Source of the DNA: a virus
Direction: 5' to 3' (one strand)
IMG/VR virus record: IMGVR_UViG_3300037196_000072
Coordinates: 1 to 22,017 of that record
Length of the DNA: 22,017 nt
The first letter of the stretch is position 1. Each line of letters starts with the position of its first letter. Positions 12,183 through 18,275 of this stretch are shown in pieces. The position numbers and the translations under genes are program-made. Under the pieces are notes generated by a model. The model was not told the DNA's origin and ran no database searches. It worked only from the letters and a program-made list of their open reading frames with translations.

Positions 12183-14215
12183 AGCGTCACTTCCTCCACT
12201 CGCATTTCGCCTTCTTCGCCGGCATCCTTCCAATCGACGCCGTGGAGGATTTCGCCCATCGTCATTAGCTCCAGCGTGCGGTTGGCACGAATCACATCCA
12301 GCACGCGGTTGTCGCTGGGCAGATGGATCAGGTCCACGATGGTGCATCCCAGGTTCTCGTCCATGCCCTTACGGTGGATGCGATCCTCGCTCTGCACGCG
12401 GTACTCCGGTTTCCAACTGTTGGACCAGTACACCGCCATGCGGGCCTCCACCAAGGTCAGGCTCATGCCGCCCGACTCGGGATTGGCCACGAAGGCAACC
12501 TTGCCGTGCCCCTCCATGTTGGCCCAGTAATCCAGCGGCTCTTCACCGGTGGTCAAGACGCCTTCCGGGCTGTCGCTCTTGGCCGTGAAGATTTGGAAGT
12601 TGCCCTGGTCGCAGCGCACCACGTCCCACTTTTCCTTGAGGCACAGCTTGACGATGCGATCCACGGAGCCCGTGAAGCCGGCGAAAACCACCAGCCGCCC
12701 GACTTCCTCGTTCTCGTCCAGCAGCATCTTCAGGGCGGCAGCCTTCGGGCAGGGCACTTCCCGCGTGATGCGCACCTTCCTGGGGACTTCCCGCTTGCCA
12801 TCGCACAGCGGGCAGGGAACCGTCTCCTTGACCAGGCGGCCCACCAGATCGGGGTCCAGCATGTCGATGGCCTGGTAGCGGGCGTCGGGATCGTCCGGGT
12901 CCACCCACTCGGCGACCGTGCCATCCGGGCAATGCGTGCAAGGCGTCATGCCATCCTGGACTTCCCGGTACTGGAAACCGTCGCTCAGTTCCCGCAGCAA
13001 GGTCATGCCCGTCACGGCGTTGGGGGCCGTATGGACGATGGATTCCGCCACGCGCAAGACACTGGCTGTAGGCTTGCACACGATCTTGCGGTATCGCTTC
13101 TCGGGCAGGTGCAAGCAGTCCTTCTTGTGCTTGACGATTACCAGCCCTTTGAGCCGCTGGTAGAGATAGGCGACTTCGTTGGTACTGGGGACGAACTTGT
13201 GGTAGTCGTCCGGGTCCGTTATGCCGTCCAATTCGTGCGGCCCTTCCTCGAAGGTGTCGCCGCACTCGGCACACTTTCGCTCGTCGTCTTTCCAGCCGAT
13301 GCGCTTCTTGAACTTGCCGGCATCGAATTGCTGCTCGACCATGAAAGCCAGCCGCTCTTCCATCGCCCGGCGGCTGCCTTCCTTGACGTAGCCCGGCCAG
13401 GTGATCTCGCACTGGCTCCACCAGTCGCAGGGCGTCTTGGGCGACGGCGTGCCGGACATTTCGATCACGTAGCCCTCGTAGCCGTACTGGTCGCGGATCA
13501 AGTCGGCGAGCTTCTGGCAGGCTTTCGAGCGTTGTGACGTGTCGTTCTTGCATCGGCTCGATTCATCGGCCACGAAGAACCGAGGCAAAGTCTGCGAGCC
13601 ATCCCATTCGTCCATCACACGCACGAGACCTTCATAGGTGAAGAACTCCACCTGGATGTGATCGAAGGGGAAGCCCCACAGCTTGAACTCGCGCTTGATG
13701 TTCGGGATGCTGGTCTTCGGCCCTGCCCACCACACCAAGTTGACGCCCGACTTCTCAATCACCATCTGGGCGGCTAGGGTCTTGCCGGTGCCCATTTCGG
13801 CACCGAATATCTGGTAGTGGTACGTCAGACCGGCATCCGCCATGTCCGCCTGGTGCGGCATGAAGGTCTGCGGCACGCCGCCTCGCGTCAGGGGCCGGTA
13901 CTGGTGGCGCACGAGTGGCCGGTCGAACCAGGCGTAAACATCCTCACCACAGAGATAGGCGATCTGGAAGCGGTTGCGCTGGCAGTCGTCCACCGACCAG
14001 ACCATCTTCTTGGCGTATTCGCCCTCGTCGTCGTAGCCGTGGAAGTGCGAGCCGCGCATGGCCTTGACTTCCGACGACAGGCCATAGCGGGTCTTCGTGC
14101 CGACCTTGCCGTCCCAGAAGTAGATGCGGCCATCTTTTCTCTCCAGCAAAACTGGCAGGCGAATCCGCGTACCGCTGGATGTCGTGGCTTCGATCTTCAC
14201 CGATTCAACCGACAT
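12179..14215 (-). CDS. SNF2-type superfamily 2 helicase/ATPase with zinc-binding insertions
   Basis: 678 residues. The ATPase motifs in order are FMPHQADMAD (Q-type motif, 118), GAEMGTGKT (Walker A, K145), VADESSRCKN (Walker B region, D217-E218), MSGTPSP (motif III, 253), NPESGGMSLTLVEA (motif V, 578) and QSEDRIHRKG (motif VI, R612 and R615). The DES and QSEDRIHR spellings match SNF2-like dsDNA translocases. Cysteine pairs CAEC (315), CTHC (426) and CPLC (468) lie between the two RecA lobes and could bind zinc. Phage members are thought to act in replication or recombination remodelling. ATG at 14215 has GGGAG six bases upstream. It lies 10 bases after the methyltransferase stop, so the two are likely co-transcribed. 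Confidence 0.88.
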   Translation of the reverse strand: MSVESVKIEATTSSGTRIRLPVLLERKDGRIYFWDGKVGTKTRYGLSSEVKAMRGSHFHGYDDEGEYAKKMVWSVDDCQRNRFQIAYLCGEDVYAWFDRPLVRHQYRPLTRGGVPQTFMPHQADMADAGLTYHYQIFGAEMGTGKTLAAQMVIEKSGVNLVWWAGPKTSIPNIKREFKLWGFPFDHIQVEFFTYEGLVRVMDEWDGSQTLPRFFVADESSRCKNDTSQRSKACQKLADLIRDQYGYEGYVIEMSGTPSPKTPCDWWSQCEITWPGYVKEGSRRAMEERLAFMVEQQFDAGKFKKRIGWKDDERKCAECGDTFEEGPHELDGITDPDDYHKFVPSTNEVAYLYQRLKGLVIVKHKKDCLHLPEKRYRKIVCKPTASVLRVAESIVHTAPNAVTGMTLLRELSDGFQYREVQDGMTPCTHCPDGTVAEWVDPDDPDARYQAIDMLDPDLVGRLVKETVPCPLCDGKREVPRKVRITREVPCPKAAALKMLLDENEEVGRLVVFAGFTGSVDRIVKLCLKEKWDVVRCDQGNFQIFTAKSDSPEGVLTTGEEPLDYWANMEGHGKVAFVANPESGGMSLTLVEARMAVYWSNSWKPEYRVQSEDRIHRKGMDENLGCTIVDLIHLPSDNRVLDVIRANRTLELMTMGEILHGVDWKDAGEEGEMRVEEVTL

Positions 14216-14225
14216 GCAATCTCCC

Positions 14226-15422
14226 TCAAGCCTGAAGGCGGGACTTGGCGATTTCGCAGTTGTGTTCGATCAACTCCACACCGATTGAGCGCCGGCCGAG
14301 TTGCTGGGCGGCCAACAGCGTGGTGCCGCTGCCGGCAAAGGGGTCCAGGATTACCCCGCCATCCGGGGTCGAGAGCAGCGTGAGCAGATACTTCATCAAG
14401 TCCAGGGGCTTGACGGTGGGATGATCGTTGCCCGGCCCGCGCTCTCGTTTCGTGGCCTTACCGCAGTAAAAGAAGCGGCTGGCCCCGCCGCTGTCGCCGT
14501 AGCTCACCTGGGCATCGCCCGCCCTGCCCATGCCGCCGTGGTAGCCGTCGCCGGGCTTCGTGCGGACGTTGTTGTTGCCGCTGGTGAGCGTGCCGGTCTG
14601 CTCGTCCAACTGGGCGGCGGCGTCCTCGTCGAGCAACAGGTTCGCCGGCCAGCGGCCTTTGGTCGATTCGATGGACTGGCTGCCCTTCTTCGCGGCCGTT
14701 TGCTTGATTCGCTCACCCTGTTTGCCGTGGAAGGTCGTCCCGTTGCGATCGGCGTTGTACTTGTAGCCGGGGTTCTCGCCGATGCGCGCGGCGTCGATGT
14801 TCATGCCCGCCACGCCCCAGGTCAGGGCATTGTGGACCTGCGTGCCGCCCATCGGCTTCATTGCCAGGATGATTGGCTCCCACGCCGGCTTCAGGGCCGC
14901 CGCCCAGCCGGTCCACTTCGCGGCCTCGGGAGTCGCCGGGGCGGTGATGGCGCACTCGGCCTCCGGGTTGTGCAGGTCGCCATAGATTTCGTTCGTGCGG
15001 CCGTTGTCGGCCAGAGAGTAGCCCCGCTGCCCGAGTTTCGTGCCTACGACCTCGCGCACGGCACCTTTCGCTTTGTCGATCATCTTGCCTACGTCGGCAG
15101 CCTTGGGGAAACCTTGGCCATAGAGCCACATGAGGCAGTCCCGAATCTCCCAGCCGGCGTCTTCGATCGCGCAGATCAGCCGGTGATAGGTCCGCGTGCC
15201 GCCGAAGGCCAGCAGCAACGCACCAGGCTTGCACACCCGCGCAATCGCACGCCAATACTCAGGTCCAGGAACATCGTGGTCCCAGTCTTTCTCCATGAAA
15301 CTGAGTCCGTAGGGAGGATCAGTACACACGAAGTCCACGCTGTTCTCCGGCACCGTCGGTAGGACTTGGCGCAAGTCCCCGCAGTACAGAGTCAGGTTGT
15401 CTTGCTCGAAGAAGGGCTGCAT
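14226..15422 (-). CDS. DNA (N4-cytosine or N6-adenine) methyltransferase
   Basis: 398 residues. The catalytic motif IV, CTDPPYGLSF, is at residues 33-42 and the SAM-binding motif I, DPFAGSGTT, at 360-368. This order (IV before I) is the beta-class arrangement of amino-methyltransferases. Between them is a long segment including the glycine-rich stretch YHGGMGRAGDAQ, probably the target-recognition part. No restriction endonuclease is adjacent, so it is a solitary methyltransferase that may protect the phage genome or regulate it. ATG at 15422 has no good Shine-Dalgarno sequence. It lies 18 bases past the shared intergenic element, so a nearly leaderless transcript is possible. Base specificity is not readable. 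Confidence 0.93.
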   Translation of the reverse strand: MQPFFEQDNLTLYCGDLRQVLPTVPENSVDFVCTDPPYGLSFMEKDWDHDVPGPEYWRAIARVCKPGALLLAFGGTRTYHRLICAIEDAGWEIRDCLMWLYGQGFPKAADVGKMIDKAKGAVREVVGTKLGQRGYSLADNGRTNEIYGDLHNPEAECAITAPATPEAAKWTGWAAALKPAWEPIILAMKPMGGTQVHNALTWGVAGMNIDAARIGENPGYKYNADRNGTTFHGKQGERIKQTAAKKGSQSIESTKGRWPANLLLDEDAAAQLDEQTGTLTSGNNNVRTKPGDGYHGGMGRAGDAQVSYGDSGGASRFFYCGKATKRERGPGNDHPTVKPLDLMKYLLTLLSTPDGGVILDPFAGSGTTLLAAQQLGRRSIGVELIEHNCEIAKSRLQA

Positions 15423-15439
15423 GGTGACGATTCGGTCGG

Positions 15440-15481
15440 AAGGTGTGATAGCGTGCTACTAAATACGCCGAAGAACAGGCG
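15440..15481 (-). promoter_or_regulatory. shared intergenic element, copy B
   Basis: The second copy of the element at 750-795. On the minus strand it shows CGCC, an 8-base loop and GGCG, then TATTTAGTA and TATCACACCTT. The distance from the hairpin core to the TATCAC box is identical in both copies. It lies in the 72-base gap between the unassigned 174-aa gene and the methyltransferase gene. If TATCAC is a -10 box, the leader would be about 20 bases. Confidence 0.45.
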
Positions 15482-15494
15482 CGAAATTAGACGG

Positions 15495-16019
15495 TCAGCG
15501 GCCCTTTTTATCTTCAAGAAGCAAGAACGTCTGATCCGGCGTGCTGCGGGGCGTGTAGTCCCGCCAGACGTTCAGGCCGGCAGCCGTGAACAGGCCGTGC
15601 AATTTGTTGAAGCAATGCCGCACCGGCGTGGGCACCCCTTTGGCACACCCCGACACCACGGCATCCTTCCATTGGGAGAGCGTGCCGGTGACGACCGCTG
15701 CCTGCACGCCTCGCACGATCGTCTCCGCCACTACGAAGGGCATCCCTGCGCAGAGTTGGAGGATTTCCAGCATGTCCCGCTCGTCGGCCCCGATGAAGGC
15801 GCTAAACGAAACATGCGTGAGCAGATGGGGCGACAAGCCCACGGGTGCCCCTTCGTCTCGCATCGCCGCCAGGCAACTCAGGAACCGCTCGGCATCCGAC
15901 AGTTCCCGCCGGCAGGCATCCGACGGCGCAGCCGGCGAGCGGCCGAGCACCTTATGGCTGAGGCCAATGAAGGTGCGAAAGTCGATCGACGGAACTTGAA
16001 TGAGCACAACGTCGGGCAT
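15495..16019 (-). CDS. hypothetical 174-aa protein
   Basis: Unrecognised. The start is MPDVVLIQVPSIDFRTFIGL. Hydrophobic and conserved-looking blocks include LTHVSFSAFIGADERDMLEI and then VQAAVVTGTLSQWKDAVVSG and VRHCFNKLHGLFTAAG. It looks like a globular alpha/beta enzyme or adaptor, with no signal peptide or obvious metal site. The TGTLSQWKDA segment faintly recalls thymidylate-synthase-like phage proteins, but the RHR signature of ThyX is absent, so I do not assign it. ATG at 16019 is chosen over the GTG directly before it; GGAG is 14 bases away. It follows a strong terminator, so it should have its own promoter in 16020-16148. Confidence 0.65.
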   Translation of the reverse strand: MPDVVLIQVPSIDFRTFIGLSHKVLGRSPAAPSDACRRELSDAERFLSCLAAMRDEGAPVGLSPHLLTHVSFSAFIGADERDMLEILQLCAGMPFVVAETIVRGVQAAVVTGTLSQWKDAVVSGCAKGVPTPVRHCFNKLHGLFTAAGLNVWRDYTPRSTPDQTFLLLEDKKGR

Positions 16020-16148
16020 CACGTTTCGCTAGACTCCGCTTGCTGGAATCCGTTTCACCGACAATCCGGTTGAGGCCGTGGCACACCTGTTGCGGCTTCC
16101 CACGGTCAGGCCGCGCTAAGGCCGCGGCCAAAACGGAAAAGAGAAAGA

Positions 16149-16183
16149 GAGCCAAGGGCGGTCGCCGGGGCCGCCCTTGGCTC
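16149..16183 (-). terminator. strong intrinsic terminator
   Basis: A perfect 13-bp stem (GAGCCAAGGGCGG and CCGCCCTTGGCTC, 9-base loop) followed on the minus strand by TCTTTCTCTTTTCCGTTTT. It lies 14 bases past the stop of the 246-aa gene. The rest of this 177-base gap (16020-16196) shows a few short GC-rich inverted repeats and must carry the promoter for the next gene, but I cannot point to it. Confidence 0.85.
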
Positions 16184-16196
16184 AGAAGGCGCGCTA

Positions 16197-16937
16197 CTAA
16201 CGGGCGCGAGCCGGGCGGTTGTCCTGGACCTTCTCGACGCCATTGTCCTTGACGGTCAGGAACTTCGTGATTTCCCGCCGGATTATGTCGTCGGAGGGCA
16301 ATGTGGTGAACGGCGAGGCGCACATCACCACGACGGGGACGTGCCAAGTGCCCTTGCGGTTCTCGGCCACCTTCGTCTTCAGCGTGACGGGGATCGGGCC
16401 GTGCGGCTTCAGGTCGCCGACCGCGTTGCCGTTTTCCGCCTTGGCGTCGATGTCCGCTTGACTGAGCGGCAGGAAGGGGAAGAGCTTCTTGGCCTCGATG
16501 CGGCTCGACTTGTTGCCACAGAAGAACTCCAGGAAGCGCTTGGTGCTCCGCTCGAAGACGAGGAAGCTGGGGCCGTACTGGCAGTGGGAATCGGACTCGG
16601 CGGACTTGGCGGCGATCCGCTTAAACTCTTCCGATTCCATGTCGTAGGAAATGACCAGGGCTTCCATGTCGGTCATGTCGATGGCCTTGGGCCGGCGGGC
16701 CAGCGGGAGCAGGTCCACGGTAGGCCCCAGGTCGATGATCTCCTCGTCGGACTCGGGGATGCCGTAGTGGCCCGAGGGGATCAAGCCCTTCATGTTGGCT
16801 TTGCTCTTGGTAAAGAGCTGCATCCGGCCGATGTAGTCGCCCCCCTTCGCCAGTTCGGCGAACTGATCGTCGGTGCCGATCTGGGTGGACGGAAGCTGGT
16901 CGAGATTGACGGGGACCATCGCGGTGTTGTTGGACAT
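16197..16937 (-). CDS. hypothetical 246-aa protein, possible ssDNA-binding replication factor
   Basis: Not confidently recognised. After a flexible start (MSNNTAMVPVNLDQLPSTQI) come IGRMQLFTKSKANMKG, HYGIPESDEEIIDLGPTVDL and LARRPKAIDM, then QYGPSFLVFERSTKRFLEFF and KLFPFLPLSQADID. The strand-rich middle and last third and the placement next to replication genes would fit an OB-fold ssDNA-binding protein, but no acidic C-terminal tail is present; the tail is basic (NRPARAR). So this is an inference. ATG at 16937 has only a GAGA-type ribosome site. A strong terminator follows, so high expression from the divergent promoter region is likely, as expected for an abundant binding protein. Confidence 0.65.
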   Translation of the reverse strand: MSNNTAMVPVNLDQLPSTQIGTDDQFAELAKGGDYIGRMQLFTKSKANMKGLIPSGHYGIPESDEEIIDLGPTVDLLPLARRPKAIDMTDMEALVISYDMESEEFKRIAAKSAESDSHCQYGPSFLVFERSTKRFLEFFCGNKSSRIEAKKLFPFLPLSQADIDAKAENGNAVGDLKPHGPIPVTLKTKVAENRKGTWHVPVVVMCASPFTTLPSDDIIRREITKFLTVKDNGVEKVQDNRPARAR

Positions 16938-16991
16938 TGTGGTTTTCTCGTTGGGGTTCAGGATTCAGGTCTCAAGATTCGAGAAGGTGCG

Positions 16992-17969
16992 TTACTCGTT
17001 GTCGTTCATGTTGCTCGTCTCGGTTTGGTCACATGGCCTTACCCTCCGTTCCAGTACAGTCGCGCGGGTTCGCGCTAGGAATTTCTCTCGTTGTTCGCGG
17101 ATGCTCTCCTCGTCCAGATTCAGCGCCCATTGCAGCGCCAGATACCAGCCGTCCACCGGCGTCTTGCACTCGGCCTTCACAATGGCCAAGCCGCCCAGGC
17201 GATGCTCGCGGTACTCGGCAAGCACTTCCTTCACAAAACGCAAGTAAGGCACTGGCTCGAAGTCCTTGCAGTAATCGTGCAGCTTCCCTTGGCGGGCCGC
17301 CTCTTGAATCTGCTTGACCAGCCGGGCAGCCACGGGAACGAACTCCCGCGCCGAGGCGGTTGTTGCCAAGTCCAAGAGCTGGGCTTGGTGAAATCGCGGC
17401 AACTTGGCGAGCACGTATGCCGAGCCAAGCGGTATCTCGCCGCGTTCCACGGCCTTCTGGATGTCCGCCCGCAAGCTGAGCAGATCAAGCTGCTGCCGGA
17501 CCCACTCCGGGGTCTTATGGACCAGGTTACTCACATCGGCCAGCGTGGCATCCCTTCCCTGCCGAGCCATGATGGCATCCATGATCCGCCTGATCTGGCG
17601 GGCATACTCGATCACGGTCGTCTCGGGCCGCAAGGCATTGGCCTGAATCTGGATCGCAAGCACGTCTTCGTCCGTAAGGTTGTGCTTGACGATGCAGGGC
17701 ATTGCCGGCCGCCGCAGTTCGCAACATGCCGCCCGCCGGTAAAGGCCGTCCACGACTTCCATCTTGCCCGGCGTTCGCGGCGATGGCCGCACGCAGATCG
17801 AGTTGAGGAGGCCCTGGTGGGCAATGGAGTCACGCAGTTCCAGGTACTCGACAGACTCCCGATTCACGACCCGCAGGACGACCCACGGCTCGACGATCTG
17901 GTCCAGCGGAATCAGGCGGAATTCGTCAGGTTGCTCGGGCATCGGTGCATCCGCGTCATACTTCGACAC
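16992..17969 (-). CDS. ParB-like DNA-binding protein (ParB-like 2)
   Basis: 325 residues. The N-terminal part (FRLIPLDQIVEPWVVLRVVN) leads to the ParB box EVVDGLYRRAACCELRRP (71-88; G75, R78, R79) and to QIQANALRPETT (108-118), which replaces the usual EN..R box by AN..R. A helix-turn-helix follows (TLADVSNLVHKTPEWVRQQL, 142-161), then a helical domain. It differs clearly from the other ParB-like protein at 6108-6974, which has the EN..R box. The start is taken as GTG at 17969, with GGGAG about ten bases upstream inside the palindrome arm; ATG at 17942 is the alternative. As the first gene of the left arm, overlapping a perfect inverted repeat, it is a candidate autoregulator or origin-binding protein. 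Confidence 0.78.
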   Translation of the reverse strand: MSKYDADAPMPEQPDEFRLIPLDQIVEPWVVLRVVNRESVEYLELRDSIAHQGLLNSICVRPSPRTPGKMEVVDGLYRRAACCELRRPAMPCIVKHNLTDEDVLAIQIQANALRPETTVIEYARQIRRIMDAIMARQGRDATLADVSNLVHKTPEWVRQQLDLLSLRADIQKAVERGEIPLGSAYVLAKLPRFHQAQLLDLATTASAREFVPVAARLVKQIQEAARQGKLHDYCKDFEPVPYLRFVKEVLAEYREHRLGGLAIVKAECKTPVDGWYLALQWALNLDEESIREQREKFLARTRATVLERRVRPCDQTETSNMNDNE

Positions 17970-18046
17970 CTACACATAACTCCCAAATCCGCGTTTTTTT
18001 TCAGACCTCCTGAAAAATCACGGCCGTTTGGGAGTTATGTGTAGGT
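17968..18046. repeat. 79-bp nested palindrome between divergent gene arms
   Basis: Outer arms are perfect 20-bp inverted copies (17968-17987 and 18027-18046, ACCTACACATAACTCCCAAA). Inner arms are perfect 8-bp copies (TTTTTCAG 17997-18004 and CTGAAAAA 18010-18017) around a 5-base centre. The two spacers between outer and inner arms are both 9 bases, so the design is exactly symmetric at 18007. It separates the leftward and rightward operons. The outer left arm overlaps the GTG start of the ParB-like gene, and each arm read outward contains GGGAG. Candidate roles are divergent promoter/operator, replication origin or ParB-binding centromere. No target-site duplication is seen, so an inserted element is less likely. 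Confidence 0.9.
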
Positions 18047-18080
18047 ATCTACGCGGACCAGTTTCGAGGCTCCGCGCGCG

Positions 18081-18275
18081 ATGCGTTTATACGCTCTGCC
18101 AAAGTCGCCGATGCCCGAGACAAAACCGATCCTCATCCTGACGCCTGAAGCGATCGACGGCTTCTGGTCCAAGGTGGACCGACGCGGCATTGGGTGTATT
18201 ACCCGGCATCGTCTCGTGCATCGTCAATCGTCGAACCTGGAAGCACATTGCATAGAGAGAGATCAATGCCTCTAG
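18081..18275 (+). pseudogene. truncated HNH-endonuclease-like N-terminal fragment
   Basis: The frame reads MRLYALPKSPMPETKPILIL then TPEAIDGFWSKVDRRG. The FWSKVDRRG box is typical of the start of small phage HNH homing-type endonucleases, where a CW.W segment normally follows. Here the sequence instead continues GCITRHRLVHRQ and stops at 18275 after 64 residues, with no HNH catalytic part. The 3' end overlaps the start of the primase-helicase. This suggests an old endonuclease gene was mostly deleted, leaving its leader and start before the primase gene. A functional short protein is possible but less likely. Confidence 0.5.

Noticed and set aside
12323-13537. A 404-codon plus-strand frame.
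   Set aside because: Antisense to the SNF2-type helicase with all ATPase motifs; the plus-strand product shows no recognisable domain.
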